A DNA stretch of 64,000 nt from Streptomyces sp. NBC_01381 (GTDB lineage: Bacteria; Actinomycetota; Actinomycetes; Streptomycetales; Streptomycetaceae): contig NZ_JAPEPI010000001.1 in NCBI RefSeq assembly GCF_026340305.1, forward strand, positions 3,038,001 to 3,102,000, in the 5' to 3' direction. Below are positions 31,343 to 41,398 of the stretch, piece by piece. The notes beneath the pieces are model-generated. The model ran no database searches and had not been told where the DNA came from. It saw nothing but the letters and a program-made list of their open reading frames with translations. The position numbers and the translations under genes were made by a program. Positions within the stretch are counted from its first letter, which is position 1. Each line of letters begins with the position of its first letter.

Positions 31343-31855
31343 TTATTCGCGCCCGATCGGGGCCAGCACCGCGCCGGTCAGCGCCGCCAGGTCGGCCGGC
31401 GCGAGTTCCACCTCGAGGCCACGGCGGCCCGCCGACACACAGATCGTGGCGTGGGCGGACGCCGAGTCGTCCAGGACCGTGCGCAGCTTCTTGCGCTGGC
31501 CGAGCGGGGAGATGCCGCCCCGTACGTACCCCGTGGTGCGCTCGGCGGCCGCCGGGTCGGCCATCACCGCGCGCTTGCCGGAGACCGCGGCGGCCAGCGC
31601 CTTGAGGTTCAGGGTGCCCGCCACGGGGACCACGGCCACCGTCAGCTCGCCGTCCACCTCGGCCACCAGGGTCTTGAAGACGCGGTCGGGGGAGACGCCC
31701 ATCGCCTCGGCCGCCTCGTCGCCGTACGAGGGGTGTGCGGGGTCGTGGTCGTACGCGTGGACGGTGTAGCCGGTGCCCGCCGCGGTGAGGGCGACCGTGG
31801 CGGGGGTGCCGCCCGTGCCCGACTGCTTCTTCTGCTTCTTCGCCAAAGCGCTCAC
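31343..31855 (-). CDS. ybaK: Cys-tRNA(Pro)/Cys-tRNA(Cys) deacylase YbaK
   Basis: The 170-aa protein has the YbaK/ProX editing fold: VFKTLVAEVDGELTVAVVPV contains the conserved Lys of the active site, and YVRGGISPLGQRKKL is the typical GxxSPLG motif. It hydrolyses Cys mischarged on tRNA-Pro. The GTG at 31855 gives a short extension; a TTG at 31846 (MAKKQKKQ) has a better-spaced purine-rich sequence and may be the real start. Confidence 0.9.
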   Translation of the reverse strand: MSALAKKQKKQSGTGGTPATVALTAAGTGYTVHAYDHDPAHPSYGDEAAEAMGVSPDRVFKTLVAEVDGELTVAVVPVAGTLNLKALAAAVSGKRAVMADPAAAERTTGYVRGGISPLGQRKKLRTVLDDSASAHATICVSAGRRGLEVELAPADLAALTGAVLAPIGRE

Positions 31856-31865
31856 GCCTTACGTC

Positions 31866-31913
31866 ATGCGTCGTACGTCAGATGCGTCGTACGTCAGATG
31901 CGTCGTACGTCAG
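31866..31913. repeat. Three perfect tandem copies of a 16-bp unit
   Basis: The unit ATGCGTCGTACGTCAG occurs three times with no mismatch at 31866, 31882 and 31898. The third copy supplies the stop codon of the LON-domain gene (minus strand). The remaining copies form the spacer upstream of ybaK. Confidence 0.95.
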
Positions 31914-32650
31914 TTGAGGCTTGTGGTGCCGCGGGTGAGGTCCGTCGCGGGCAACGACGGCAGATTACGGATGATCGCGGTCTCCGCGCGAAGGAGTTTC
32001 AGCTCGTCGCGCAGGCGCGCGGCGGTGTCGGGGGCTTCGAGCAGCCGCTGTTTGGTCGGGGTGTCGAGGACGGCCGCCGCCGCGACCAGATACGACACCA
32101 CGGACGGGTCGTCCGGCAGCTCGGCGCCGGTCGACAGGGACCGCTCGCGCGCCCCGGCGAGCCGCTTCTGGTAGGCGCGGAACGCCCGCAGGACGCCCGC
32201 GGCCAGCGTGCCCGCCTCCTCGCCCGGCTCCTCGGGCAGCTCTTCGACCTCGGCGGTCAGGAAGGCGCCCGACGCGTCCACCGAGTGCAGGCGGACCCGG
32301 GTGGTGCCGGTGGCGAGGACCTCGAAGCCGCCGTCGGCGCGCTCCCGGATCGTCGCCGCGTCGGCCACACAGCCCACCGCGTGGAAGGCCTTGAGCGGGT
32401 CGTCACCGAACCCGGCGGCGGGACCCTGCTCGGGCTGCGAGGTCGGGTCCGGGAGGCCGGGGGCGCTCGGCGCCACTTCGAGGCCGTCGCGGATCGCGAC
32501 GACGGCGAAGAGCCGCTGCTCCTCTTCGGGGGTCTTGAGCAGGTCGCGCATCATGGCGCGATAACGCTCCTCGAACACGTTCAGCGGGAGCACGAGCCCC
32601 GGGAACAGCACCGAGTTGAGCGGGAAGAGCGGAAGCCGGACGGTGGTCAC
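31910..32650 (-). CDS. LON N-terminal substrate-binding domain protein
   Basis: The 246-aa protein consists of a stand-alone LON domain (PF02190): RLPLFPLNSVLFPGLVLPLNVFEERY is the hallmark start, followed by the beta-rich core (VGCVADAATI, FEVLATGTTRVRL) and a helical C-terminus (LRDELKLLRAETAIIRNL). The protease ATPase and Ser-Lys domains are absent, so it is a binding protein rather than a protease. TAGGCT lies 8 nt before the GTG start and overlaps the stop codon of the gene upstream; a leaderless mRNA is likely. Confidence 0.88.
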   Translation of the reverse strand: MTTVRLPLFPLNSVLFPGLVLPLNVFEERYRAMMRDLLKTPEEEQRLFAVVAIRDGLEVAPSAPGLPDPTSQPEQGPAAGFGDDPLKAFHAVGCVADAATIRERADGGFEVLATGTTRVRLHSVDASGAFLTAEVEELPEEPGEEAGTLAAGVLRAFRAYQKRLAGARERSLSTGAELPDDPSVVSYLVAAAAVLDTPTKQRLLEAPDTAARLRDELKLLRAETAIIRNLPSLPATDLTRGTTSLN

Positions 32651-32661
32651 GAGCCAAAAGC

Positions 32662-33669
32662 CTAATGGTCGCCGCGGTGCGCACGTCCGCGCCCGGTGCG
32701 CAGCGGGGTCGTGGACGCCACCTCGATGCGCACGCCGTCGCGCAGTTCGAGGAACTGGCCGAGCGGATCGTCGGCGAGCCGGTCCCAGGGGAACGACGTC
32801 GCGTACGGCCCGATGAGGCGCAGTTGTCCGAGGGCGTCGTGCCAGCGTTCCAGGCGGACCAGGACGTAGACGAGGAGGTTGCGGACCTCGGCCGGCCAGG
32901 GGTCCCCGGCCTCGTACTCGGCGGACAGGGTGATGCCCAGGTCGGCCGCCGCGTCCAGGCGCTCGCGCGGCACGTTCCCCGAGGCGCTGGTCAGATAGGC
33001 GAAGGCGGCCCGCGCGGGCAGCGCCTGGATCAGCGAGCCCGGCAGCGCGTCACGGGCCGCGCGCTCGGCGAAGTCGAAGCACTGGCGGTGCGAGCCGTAC
33101 CAGGTGGCCGAGAGGTACTGCAGGGCCGAGGCGTGGCAGCCGTAGTGGTGCGAGGAGCGGCGCACCGCCTCGGCCCACACCTCGTCGAAGACCGTCTGCG
33201 ACGCGTGCGTGCCGCGGGCGTGGTCCAGGGCGATCCGCCAGGGCACGGGGTCGCGCGGGTCGGCCTCGGCGGCCGCGGAGAGCAGCGGTGCCGTCTCGCG
33301 CAGGAGTTCGGCGCGGGCGGGCGACTCCCAGCCGCGGACGACCGCGAGTTCGGCCTTGACGAGCAGCGCGTCCGGGTCGTGCGGGGCGGCGGACTGCCAG
33401 TCGTCGAACCACTCGGAGCGGGAGCGGGCGAAGGCGGCGAGGCGGGTGGTGTAGCGGTCGCGGTTCTCCCACTCGGCGGCCTCGCGGGTCATGGCGAGCA
33501 GCTTGGCGGCCGGGCCGTGATCGCCCCGGCCCGCGGCGACGAGCGCGGGGCCGAGCCGGTCGTCGGGCACGTCGAGGAGCACCTCGTCGTCGGGGGTCAG
33601 GCCGGCGGCGAGGAGCGGGGTGTGCTTGACCATCCGGGTGGTGCGGATCAGAGCGCGCAGCAGGTGCAT
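32662..33669 (-). CDS. Helical-repeat (TPR-like) protein of unknown function
   Basis: The 335-aa soluble protein has long runs of Ala/Leu/Arg-rich helices in pairs (for example DALLVKAELAVVRGWESPARAELLRE and VRNLLVYVLVRLERWHDALGQLRLIG), suggesting TPR-like superhelix repeats. There are no membrane segments or catalytic motifs I recognise. It is read in the same direction as the LON-domain gene, 11 bp apart. I have no function to offer. Confidence 0.72.
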   Translation of the reverse strand: MHLLRALIRTTRMVKHTPLLAAGLTPDDEVLLDVPDDRLGPALVAAGRGDHGPAAKLLAMTREAAEWENRDRYTTRLAAFARSRSEWFDDWQSAAPHDPDALLVKAELAVVRGWESPARAELLRETAPLLSAAAEADPRDPVPWRIALDHARGTHASQTVFDEVWAEAVRRSSHHYGCHASALQYLSATWYGSHRQCFDFAERAARDALPGSLIQALPARAAFAYLTSASGNVPRERLDAAADLGITLSAEYEAGDPWPAEVRNLLVYVLVRLERWHDALGQLRLIGPYATSFPWDRLADDPLGQFLELRDGVRIEVASTTPLRTGRGRAHRGDH

Positions 33670-33817
33670 GGTGTGGGTATTGAAAACCGCAGGTGGGAGC
33701 AGTACCAGGGGGTAGTTGGTGACGCTTTCGCATCGGTCGTTCGGTTGCCTGGACCTTGGTCAAGGGCAGGCAAAATCTGAAGCCCCGTTAGCCCCTGGGC
33801 GCCCCCGGGGGCCCTCC

Positions 33818-35404
33818 TCAGTTCCTCCGCAGCAGCCTTGTCGCCCCCGCTGCGACCGTCGTCGCGAGCACCCAGCCGAGCAGGATGAGGATGGCCGCGA
33901 ACCACTGCCAGCCGCCGCGCAGTTGCCAGTAGCTGTCCTGGCCGAGGTTGATGACCGGGAGCAGCAGGTCGAGGGAGAACAGCGCCGGGTTCCAGTTCGG
34001 GTGCTCGCCCGGCTTGATCGCCGGATGGTCCGCGCGCGTGAAGGCCACCGCGCTCACCGCCCAGAGCACCGCCATCCAGAGCGCCGCACGGCCGGGCCGG
34101 TAGCCGTAGGCGACCGTCCAGTCCTGGGCGAAGCCCCAGAGCTTCGCCGCCAGCGGCAGGGTCTCGCGGCGTCTGCGCTGCTTGGCGAGCAGCACCTCGC
34201 GGGCGTCGGCGTCCTCGCCTCCGTTGCGCAGCACGGTGGCCAGCTTCTCGTACGGCTCGGGGTTGTACTCGGCGGTCGCGGCCGCCACCCAGCTCAGCCG
34301 CCGGGAGAGCGGGAAACTGCCCTGCGGGACGAGGTTCTCGTAACTGAAGCCGCCCATCTGGAGGCCGCCGGGGCCCGGCCAGCTGGTCGACTTGTCGATC
34401 AGGGTGACGATTTTCGCGCCGGAAAGGACGACCTTGCCGCGCTGCGGGGCCTCGCCGAGGAAGCGCAGCTCGGGGGTCTGGACGCGGCGCAGCGACACCT
34501 CCTGGTCGTTCTCCAGGGTGAAGCGCGCCTGCCCGAGGTCCACCGCGTCCCCGAACCGCCCGTCGTCGAGCCGGATGCCGCCCTGGGACTCGAAGCGCTG
34601 CATGCGGGTGCCGCGCGCGGGCGTCTGGCCGCTGGTCACGTCACCGGGCGAGCCCGGCGTCAGGTAGAGCGTGCGCTCCACCGTCAGCTGCGGGGCGTTG
34701 AGCGCGCGCGGCCCGTACGGATTGGCGAGCTTGCTGCCGCGCAGGCTGAAGGAGACGCCGATCTTCGCGCCGCGCAGGCTCAGCTGGCCGTGCGACTCGA
34801 TCATCTCCGCCTGCAGGTCCTGCCCGACCGAGAGCCCGTCGCCCATGATCGAGTAGCCGCGCCGGTCGCGGTAGATCACGGCCTGGCTGAGCAGCAGGTC
34901 GGTGCCGATCTGGGCGTCCGTGAGGCGCATGCCGTTGTGGATCCGGCAGCGCGGCAGATGCAGATCGCCCTCGGTGTGCAGGCGGGCCGCCTCCACCCGC
35001 GGGATCGAGCAGTTGACGAGGCGCAGGGTGGTGAACTTGGCCTCGGGGAAGAGCACTTCCTTCTCGAAGCGGCAGTGCTTCAGCTCCGCGTAGGGGAGGA
35101 TCTCGCCGCCCGCCAGATCGAGTACGTCCGTGATCTGCAGCCCCGCCAGTTTCAGCGAGGAGACCCGGCCGGAGAGCGAGGGCGGGCCGTCGAGCAGCAG
35201 CATGCACACGATGCGTGCGCGCACGCTCCGCTCCGGTCCCCAGGGATGGCCGCCGTGCGGATCGTCCGCCATCGGATCCCCCGACCGGAGGTCGTAGACG
35301 CTGCCGTTGCGGAAGGCCTGCCACATGCCCATCTCGGCGGCGGTCAGCCAATCCGGCGGCTCTCCGGTGTCGGTGCCGTCGACCACTGCTGGTGTCCTCC
35401 CCAT
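33818..35404 (-). CDS. Membrane-anchored protein with pentapeptide-like beta-helix
   Basis: The 528-aa protein has an N-terminal region and then long alternating strands such as LAGLQITDVLDLAGGEI, LKHCRFEKEVLFPEAKF and LSLRGAKIGVSFSLRGSKL (about 85-360) that look like a right-handed beta-helix, related to pentapeptide-repeat proteins. A charged helix around 400-440 and two or three C-terminal membrane segments follow (ALWMAVLWAVSAVAF and WFAAILILLGWVLATTVAAG). The start at 35404 (MGRTPAVVDG) is preferred because TACATT lies 5 nt upstream; longer starts exist. The function is unknown. Confidence 0.75.
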   Translation of the reverse strand: MGRTPAVVDGTDTGEPPDWLTAAEMGMWQAFRNGSVYDLRSGDPMADDPHGGHPWGPERSVRARIVCMLLLDGPPSLSGRVSSLKLAGLQITDVLDLAGGEILPYAELKHCRFEKEVLFPEAKFTTLRLVNCSIPRVEAARLHTEGDLHLPRCRIHNGMRLTDAQIGTDLLLSQAVIYRDRRGYSIMGDGLSVGQDLQAEMIESHGQLSLRGAKIGVSFSLRGSKLANPYGPRALNAPQLTVERTLYLTPGSPGDVTSGQTPARGTRMQRFESQGGIRLDDGRFGDAVDLGQARFTLENDQEVSLRRVQTPELRFLGEAPQRGKVVLSGAKIVTLIDKSTSWPGPGGLQMGGFSYENLVPQGSFPLSRRLSWVAAATAEYNPEPYEKLATVLRNGGEDADAREVLLAKQRRRRETLPLAAKLWGFAQDWTVAYGYRPGRAALWMAVLWAVSAVAFTRADHPAIKPGEHPNWNPALFSLDLLLPVINLGQDSYWQLRGGWQWFAAILILLGWVLATTVAAGATRLLRRN

Positions 35405-35550
35405 GCCGCAATGTATTTGTGCCTCGTACACCTGTTCATGCCCGCTCAGTGACGGCCTGAACGCTAGTGGTGAACGTGGTCTTCCGGGATCTATATCAGC
35501 CAGTGATACGGGCGTCCGAGCGAGATTGCGGGTCTGAGAGAATTGGGCCT

Positions 35551-36900
35551 GTGATCTCCCGAATCGATCTGCGCGGCGACGCCCTCCCCGAGGGCCCCGC
35601 CCTGCGCGCCCTGCTGCCCCGTGCCGACTTCGATGTCGCGGCCGCCCTGGAGAAGGTGCGGCCCATCTGCGAGGCCGTGCATCATCGTGGCGACACGGCG
35701 CTGATCGACTACGCGGAGAAGTTCGACGGCGTACGGCTCGAGCAGGTCCGCGTCCCCGCGGCCGCGCTCGCCGAGGCCCTCGCGGGTCTCGAGCCCGCCG
35801 TGCGCGACGCGCTCGAGGAGTCGATCCGCCGCGCCCGCATCGTCCACCGCGAGCAGCGCCGCGCCCCGCACACCACGCAGGTCGTGCCCGGCGGCACGGT
35901 CACCGAGAAGTGGGTGCCGGTCGAACGCGTCGGGCTCTACGCGCCGGGCGGCCGCTCCGTCTATCCGTCCTCCGTGATCATGAACGCGGTCCCCGCGCAG
36001 GAGGCCGGCGTCGAGTCGATGGCTCTCGCGTCCCCGCCGCAGAAGGAGTTCGACGGGCTTCCGCACCCCACGATCCTCGCCGCCTGCGCCCTCCTCGGCA
36101 TCGACGAGGTCTATGCCGTCGGCGGCGCCCAGGCCGTCGCGATGTTCGCGTACGGCACCGAGACCTGCGCCCCGGCCAACATGGTCACGGGCCCCGGCAA
36201 CATCTGGGTCGCGGCCGCCAAGCGCTACTTCACCGGACGCATCGGCATCGACACCGAAGCGGGCCCGACCGAGATCGCGGTCCTCGCGGACGACACCGCC
36301 GATCCGGCGCACGTCGCGTCCGACCTGATCAGCCAGGCCGAGCACGACCCGCTCGCGGCCGCCGTGCTCGTCACCGACTCCGTCGACCTGGCCGACGCGG
36401 TCGCCAAGGAGCTGGAGCCGCAAGTCGCCGCCACCAAGCACATCGAGGACCGGATCGTCCCCGCGCTCGCCGGACGCCAGTCCGCGATCGTCCTGGTCGA
36501 CGGCCTGGACGAGGGCCTGCGCGTCGTCGATGCGTACGGCGCCGAGCACCTGGAGATCCAGACCGCGGACGCCGCCGCCGTCGCGGAGCGCGTGAAGAAC
36601 GCGGGCGCGATCTTCGTCGGCCCCTGGGCGCCGGTCTCCCTCGGCGACTACTGCGCCGGCTCCAACCACGTCCTGCCCACCGGCGGCTGCGCCTGCCACT
36701 CCTCCGGGCTCAGCGTCCAGTCGTTCCTGCGGGGCATCCACATCGTCGACTACACGCGGGACGCGCTCGCCGATGTCGCCCACCACGTGGTGACGCTCGC
36801 CGAGGCAGAGGACCTGCCGGCGCACGGTGCGGCGATCAAGGCACGTTTTGCCGAAGGCGAACAAAACTGGCACAGCGGATGGAAGGTGCCGGGCCAGTGA
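35551..36900 (+). CDS. hisD: Histidinol dehydrogenase HisD
   Basis: HisD carries out the last two oxidations of histidine synthesis, from histidinol to histidine. The 449-aa protein shows [18 protein letters not shown] (NAD/substrate loop), [24 protein letters not shown] (Gln/His metal ligands) and [16 protein letters not shown] with the conserved catalytic His further on. The GTG at 35551 ([10 protein letters not shown]) is preceded by GAGAAT 7 nt upstream, so it is probably leaderless. It is the first gene of the his operon and its stop overlaps the start of hisC by 4 bp. Confidence 0.98.
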   Translation: MISRIDLRGDALPEGPALRALLPRADFDVAAALEKVRPICEAVHHRGDTALIDYAEKFDGVRLEQVRVPAAALAEALAGLEPAVRDALEESIRRARIVHREQRRAPHTTQVVPGGTVTEKWVPVERVGLYAPGGRSVYPSSVIMNAVPAQEAGVESMALASPPQKEFDGLPHPTILAACALLGIDEVYAVGGAQAVAMFAYGTETCAPANMVTGPGNIWVAAAKRYFTGRIGIDTEAGPTEIAVLADDTADPAHVASDLISQAEHDPLAAAVLVTDSVDLADAVAKELEPQVAATKHIEDRIVPALAGRQSAIVLVDGLDEGLRVVDAYGAEHLEIQTADAAAVAERVKNAGAIFVGPWAPVSLGDYCAGSNHVLPTGGCACHSSGLSVQSFLRGIHIVDYTRDALADVAHHVVTLAEAEDLPAHGAAIKARFAEGEQNWHSGWKVPGQ

Positions 36901-38009
36901 GCGACGTACGCATCGACGATCTTCCCGTACGCGACGAACTGCGCGGCAAGTCCCCCTACGGGGCGCCCCAGCTCGACGTACCCGTACGCCTGAACACGAA
37001 CGAGAACCCCTACCCGCTCCCCGAGCCGCTCGTCGAGCGCATCGCCGAGCGGGTCCGCGAGGCCGCCCGTGACCTCAACCGCTACCCCGACCGGGACGCG
37101 GTGGAGCTGCGCACCGAGCTCGCGCGTTACCTCACCCGCACCGGCGGCCACGAGGTCACCCTCGCCAACGTGTGGGCGGCCAACGGCTCCAACGAGGTCA
37201 TCCAGCAGCTCCTGCAGACCTTCGGCGGGCCAGGACGCACCGCCATCGGCTTCGAACCCTCGTACTCGATGCACGGCATCATCGCGCGCGGCACCGGCAC
37301 GGGCTGGATCTCCGGCCCCCGCACGGACGACTTCACCATCGACGTCGAAGCGGCGGCGAAGGCCATCGCCGAGAACCAGCCCGACGTCGTCTTCATCACC
37401 ACGCCCAACAACCCCACGGGCAACGCCGTTTCGGCCGAGACGGTCATCGCGCTCTATGAAGCCGCGCAGGCCGCCAAGCCGTCGATGGTCGTGGTCGACG
37501 AGGCGTACGTCGAGTTCAGCCACGGCGACTCGCTGCTCCCGCTGATCGAGGGACGGCCGCATCTGGTCGTCTCGCGCACCATGTCGAAGGCCTTCGGCGC
37601 GGCCGGTCTGCGCCTCGGCTATCTGGCCGCCGCCCCGGCGGTCGTCGACGCCGTGCAGCTCGTACGCCTGCCGTACCACCTGTCGGCCGTCACCCAGGCG
37701 ACCGCGCTCGCCGCCCTTGAGCACACCGACACGCTCCTGAAGTACGTCGAGCAGCTCAAGGCCGAGCGCGACCGGCTCGTCGGCGAGCTGCGTGCGATCG
37801 GCTACGAAGTGACCGATTCGGACGCGAACTTTGTGCAGTTCGGGCGGTTCGAAGACGCCCACACGGTCTGGCAGCGGATCCTCGACCGGGGCGTCCTGGT
37901 CCGGGACAACGGAGTGCCCGGCTGGCTGCGGGTCAGCGCCGGAACCCCCGAAGAGAACGACGCGTTCCTCGATGCGGTACGCGAACTGAAGAAGGAGCAG
38001 CAGGCATGA
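36897..38009 (+). CDS. hisC: Histidinol-phosphate aminotransferase HisC
   Basis: This 370-aa fold-I PLP aminotransferase converts imidazole-acetol phosphate to histidinol phosphate. The PLP lysine is in [17 protein letters not shown], and [11 protein letters not shown] and VVDEAYVEF are the other cofactor motifs. The GTG overlaps the hisD stop (GTGA) and its own stop overlaps the hisB ATG, so it is translationally coupled on both sides. Confidence 0.98.
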   Translation: MSDVRIDDLPVRDELRGKSPYGAPQLDVPVRLNTNENPYPLPEPLVERIAERVREAARDLNRYPDRDAVELRTELARYLTRTGGHEVTLANVWAANGSNEVIQQLLQTFGGPGRTAIGFEPSYSMHGIIARGTGTGWISGPRTDDFTIDVEAAAKAIAENQPDVVFITTPNNPTGNAVSAETVIALYEAAQAAKPSMVVVDEAYVEFSHGDSLLPLIEGRPHLVVSRTMSKAFGAAGLRLGYLAAAPAVVDAVQLVRLPYHLSAVTQATALAALEHTDTLLKYVEQLKAERDRLVGELRAIGYEVTDSDANFVQFGRFEDAHTVWQRILDRGVLVRDNGVPGWLRVSAGTPEENDAFLDAVRELKKEQQA

Positions 38010-38599
38010 GCCGCGTTGGACGGGTCGAACGCACCACGAAGGAGACGTCGGTCCTCGTCGAGATCGATCTCGACGGCACCGGCAAGGTCGAGGTGTCGAC
38101 GGGTGTCGGCTTCTACGACCACATGCTCGACCAGCTCGGCCGCCACGGCCTCTTCGACCTCACGGTCAAGACCGAGGGCGACCTGCACATCGACACCCAC
38201 CACACCATCGAGGACACCGCCCTCGCGCTGGGCGCCGCCTTCAAGCAGGCGCTCGGCGACAAGGTGGGCATCTACCGCTTCGGCAACTGCACGGTCCCGC
38301 TCGACGAGTCGCTCGCCCAGGTGACCGTCGACCTCAGCGGCCGCCCCTACCTCGTGCACACCGAGCCCGAGACCATGGCGCCGATGATCGGCACGTACGA
38401 CACGACGATGACCCGGCACATCCTGGAGTCCTTCGTCGCGCAGGCGCAGATCGCCCTGCACGTGCACGTGCCCTACGGCCGCAACGCCCACCACATCGTG
38501 GAGTGCCAGTTCAAGGCCCTGGCCCGCGCCCTGCGCTACTCCTCCGAGCGTGACCCGCGCGCCGCCGGAATCCTCCCCTCCACGAAGGGCGCGCTGTAA
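38006..38599 (+). CDS. hisB: Imidazoleglycerol-phosphate dehydratase HisB
   Basis: The 197-aa monofunctional IGP dehydratase carries the two metal-binding His motifs typical of the family, [15 protein letters not shown] with DTHHTIED, and the second half-site [15 protein letters not shown] with GRNAHHIVE. It lacks the HisB phosphatase domain of enteric bacteria. The ATG overlaps the hisC stop (ATGA). Confidence 0.98.
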   Translation: MSRVGRVERTTKETSVLVEIDLDGTGKVEVSTGVGFYDHMLDQLGRHGLFDLTVKTEGDLHIDTHHTIEDTALALGAAFKQALGDKVGIYRFGNCTVPLDESLAQVTVDLSGRPYLVHTEPETMAPMIGTYDTTMTRHILESFVAQAQIALHVHVPYGRNAHHIVECQFKALARALRYSSERDPRAAGILPSTKGAL

Positions 38600-38604
38600 C
38601 CGCC

Positions 38605-38769
38605 ATGACCGGTCTCAACACCATCCTCATCGTCGTCGGCCTCTTCCTGATCGGCGGGATCATCTCCTTCGTCAAGCAGGGGATGCCGAAGAGCCTGATC
38701 ACGCTCCTGTCCATCGGCGCCGCCATGTGCCTGACCGCGGGCATCCTGCGGCTCGACTACTGGAACTGA
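38605..38769 (+). CDS. Small two-helix membrane protein inside the his operon
   Basis: A 54-aa frame begins [19 protein letters not shown] and ends ILRLDYWN. It has two hydrophobic segments ([20 protein letters not shown] and [18 protein letters not shown]) separated by KQGMPKSL. It begins 5 bp after the hisB stop and ends 17 bp before hisH, filling the gap exactly, which argues that it is real. It is too short for many gene callers. No function is known; perhaps a membrane anchor or regulator. Confidence 0.75.
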   Translation: MTGLNTILIVVGLFLIGGIISFVKQGMPKSLITLLSIGAAMCLTAGILRLDYWN

Positions 38770-38786
38770 GGGGGGACGCAGCGATC

Positions 38787-39440
38787 ATGAGCACTCCCCA
38801 GACTCCGCAGAAGAAGGTCGTCGTCTTCGACTACGGCTTCGGGAACGTCCGTTCCGCCGAGCGCGCCCTCGCGCGCGCGGGAGCCGACGTGGAGATCACC
38901 CGTGACTACGACAAAGCCATGAACGCCGACGGTCTGCTCGTCCCCGGCGTCGGCGCCTTCGCCGCCTGCATGCAGGGGCTCAAGGAGGCGCGCGGCGACT
39001 GGATCGTGGGCCGTAGGCTCGCCGGCGGCCGCCCGGTGATGGGCATCTGCGTCGGCATGCAGATCCTCTTCGCGCGCGGCATCGAGCACGGCGTCGAGAC
39101 CGAGGGTCTCGACGAGTGGCCCGGCACCGTCGAGCCGCTCAAGGCCGACATCGTGCCGCACATGGGCTGGAACACGGTCAAGGCGCCCGAGGACTCCCAG
39201 CTGTTCGCGGGCCTCGACGCCGACGCCCGCTACTACTTCGTGCACTCGTACGCCGTGCACGCCTGGGACTTCGAGGTCGGCAACCCCGCCTTCCGCGCCC
39301 CCAAGGTCGCCTGGACCACGCACGGCGAGCCGTTCGTGGCCGCCGTCGAGAACGGCGCGCTGTGGGCCACCCAGTTCCACCCCGAGAAGTCCGGCGACGC
39401 CGGCGCCCAGCTCCTCACCAACTGGATCGGAACCCTCTAG
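38787..39440 (+). CDS. hisH: Imidazole glycerol phosphate synthase glutaminase subunit HisH
   Basis: HisH hydrolyses glutamine and passes ammonia to HisF. The 217-aa class I amidotransferase has Cys88 in GICVGMQ and the His/Glu pair in QFHPEKS. The ATG at 38787 is preceded by a strong ribosome site (gaggggggac). HisF, its partner, is encoded three genes downstream. Confidence 0.97.
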   Translation: MSTPQTPQKKVVVFDYGFGNVRSAERALARAGADVEITRDYDKAMNADGLLVPGVGAFAACMQGLKEARGDWIVGRRLAGGRPVMGICVGMQILFARGIEHGVETEGLDEWPGTVEPLKADIVPHMGWNTVKAPEDSQLFAGLDADARYYFVHSYAVHAWDFEVGNPAFRAPKVAWTTHGEPFVAAVENGALWATQFHPEKSGDAGAQLLTNWIGTL

Positions 39441-39457
39441 GGATGTCAGGGATTTCT

Positions 39458-40183
39458 GTGAGCAAGCTCGAACTCCTCCCCGCCGTCGACGTCCGCGACG
39501 GCCAGGCCGTACGCCTCGTGCACGGCGAGTCCGGATCGGAGACCTCCTACGGCTCCCCGCTGGAGGCCGCACTCTCCTGGCAGCGGTCGGGCGCCGAGTG
39601 GCTGCACCTGGTCGACCTGGACGCCGCGTTCGGCACCGGCGACAACCGCGCGCTGATCGCCGAGGTCGCGGGCGCCATGGACATCAAGGTCGAGCTGTCC
39701 GGCGGCATCCGCGACGACGACACGCTCGCCGCGGCCCTCGCCACCGGCTGCACCCGCGTGAACCTGGGCACCGCCGCCCTGGAGACCCCGGACTGGGTCG
39801 CCAAGGTCATCGCCGAGCACGGCGACAAGATCGCGGTCGGCCTCGACGTACGCGGCACGACCCTGCGCGGCCGCGGCTGGACCCGCGACGGCGGCGACCT
39901 GTACGAGACCCTGGAGCGCCTCAACTCCGAGGGCTGCGCCCGCTATGTCGTCACCGACATCGCCAAGGACGGCACGCTGCAGGGCCCGAACCTGGAGCTC
40001 CTGCGCAACGTCTGCGCGGCGACGGACCGTCCGGTGGTCGCGTCGGGCGGCGTCTCGTCCCTGGACGACCTGCGCGCGATCGCCGAGCTCGTCCCGCTGG
40101 GCGTCGAGGGCTCGATCGTCGGCAAGGCGCTGTACGCGAAGGCCTTCACCCTGGAAGAGGCCCTCGCAGCGGTGGCGTCATGA
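39458..40183 (+). CDS. priA: Bifunctional phosphoribosyl isomerase PriA (HisA/TrpF)
   Basis: PriA isomerises both ProFAR (histidine) and PRA (tryptophan) in actinobacteria that lack trpF. The 241-aa (beta-alpha)8 barrel has the two catalytic Asp residues Asp11 (LPAVDVRDG) and Asp130 (VGLDVRG), and the two phosphate-binding motifs LSGGI and ASGGVSS. I use the GTG at 39458 ([10 protein letters not shown]), with AGGGA 5 nt upstream, rather than an ATG at 39443 that abuts its purine stretch. No trpF is seen next to the trp genes in this window, as expected. Confidence 0.96.
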   Translation: MSKLELLPAVDVRDGQAVRLVHGESGSETSYGSPLEAALSWQRSGAEWLHLVDLDAAFGTGDNRALIAEVAGAMDIKVELSGGIRDDDTLAAALATGCTRVNLGTAALETPDWVAKVIAEHGDKIAVGLDVRGTTLRGRGWTRDGGDLYETLERLNSEGCARYVVTDIAKDGTLQGPNLELLRNVCAATDRPVVASGGVSSLDDLRAIAELVPLGVEGSIVGKALYAKAFTLEEALAAVAS

Positions 40184-40581
40184 GCGACATCGTCCGCAGG
40201 GTGAGCTCGGGCGGACCGTGGGAGGAAGCCATCGGCTACTCCCGCGCCGTCGAGCTGCCCAACGGCCTTGTCCTGGTGTCGGGTTGTACGTCGGTGGTGA
40301 ACGGCGTCATAGACGCCGGGACGCCGTACGAGCAGGCTGCCAACGCGTTCCACGTAGCCGTCGAGGCCCTCAAGAAGCTGGGCCTGGGCCGCGAACACGT
40401 CGTACGCACCCGCATGTATCTGACCCACGCGCGGGACGTGGACGAGGTCGGCCGGGCCCACAAGGAGCTCTTCGACGACGTCCGCCCCGCCGCATCCATG
40501 ATCATCGTCTCCGGCTTCATCGACCCGAGCCTGGTCGTCGAGGTCGAGGTCGAGGCGTACCGGGGAGCTGAGAGCTCATGA
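40180..40581 (+). CDS. RidA/YjgF family protein in the his operon
   Basis: The 133-aa protein is a member of the RidA-like enamine/imine deaminase superfamily, with [15 protein letters not shown] ending, [28 protein letters not shown] and the Arg in [12 protein letters not shown], which corresponds to the active-site Arg of RidA. It overlaps the stops and starts of priA and hisF by 4 bp. RidA removes reactive enamines produced by PLP enzymes; this copy may protect HisC or nearby steps. Confidence 0.88.
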   Translation: MSDIVRRVSSGGPWEEAIGYSRAVELPNGLVLVSGCTSVVNGVIDAGTPYEQAANAFHVAVEALKKLGLGREHVVRTRMYLTHARDVDEVGRAHKELFDDVRPAASMIIVSGFIDPSLVVEVEVEAYRGAESS

Positions 40582-41333
40582 CCCTGGCCGTACGAGTGAT
40601 CCCCTGCCTGGACGTGGACAACGGCCGGGTCGTCAAGGGCGTCAACTTCCAGAACCTGCGCGACGCGGGCGACCCCGTCGAGATGGCCAAGGTGTACGAC
40701 GCCGAGGGCGCCGACGAGCTGACCTTCCTGGACATCACGGCGTCCTCGGGCAACCGCGAGACGACGTACGACGTGGTGCGCCGCACCGCCGAGCAGGTCT
40801 TCATCCCGCTGACGGTGGGCGGGGGTGTGCGCACGGCGGAGGACGTCGACAAGCTGCTGCGGGCGGGTGCGGACAAGGTCGGGGTCAACACGGCCGCCAT
40901 CGCGCGCCCCGAGCTGATCCGCGAGATCGCGGAGCGGTTCGGCCGCCAGGTGCTCGTCCTTTCGGTGGACGCGAGGCGGACTCCGTCCGGGGGCTTCGAG
41001 GTGACGACCCACGGCGGCCGCAAGTCCGCCGGGATCGACGCCGTCGAATGGGCCCACCGGGCCGCCGAGTTGGGCGCGGGGGAGATCCTGCTGAACTCGA
41101 TGGACGCGGACGGCACGAAGGACGGCTACGACATCGAGATGATCACGGCGGTGCGCCGCCACGTCACGGTGCCGGTGATCGCCTCCGGCGGCGCGGGCCG
41201 CCTCGACCACTTCCCGCCGGCCATCGCCGCGGGCGCGGACGCGGTCCTTGCCGCGTCGGTCTTCCACTTCGGGGATCTGCGGATCGGTGAGGTGAAGGAG
41301 ACGTTGCGGGAGGCGGGGCACCCGGTTCGCTGA
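40578..41333 (+). CDS. hisF: Imidazole glycerol phosphate synthase cyclase subunit HisF
   Basis: HisF makes IGP and AICAR with ammonia from HisH. The 251-aa (beta-alpha)8 barrel has the catalytic Asp in [14 protein letters not shown] and the second in SVDAR, and ends with the phosphate motif [11 protein letters not shown]. Its ATG overlaps the preceding stop (ATGA). A hairpin terminator follows the operon. Confidence 0.98.
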   Translation: MTLAVRVIPCLDVDNGRVVKGVNFQNLRDAGDPVEMAKVYDAEGADELTFLDITASSGNRETTYDVVRRTAEQVFIPLTVGGGVRTAEDVDKLLRAGADKVGVNTAAIARPELIREIAERFGRQVLVLSVDARRTPSGGFEVTTHGGRKSAGIDAVEWAHRAAELGAGEILLNSMDADGTKDGYDIEMITAVRRHVTVPVIASGGAGRLDHFPPAIAAGADAVLAASVFHFGDLRIGEVKETLREAGHPVR

Positions 41334-41347
41334 GGTGCTTTTCGCGT

Positions 41348-41377
41348 AAGCCCTGGTCACTGGGTGGCCAGGGCTTT
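41348..41377 (+). terminator. Terminator of the his operon
   Basis: AAGCCCTGG (41348-41356) pairs with CCAGGGCTT (41368-41376), with a following T. It lies 14 bp after the hisF stop. Confidence 0.7.
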
Positions 41378-41398
41378 GCTCTTGGCCGATAGGAAGGG

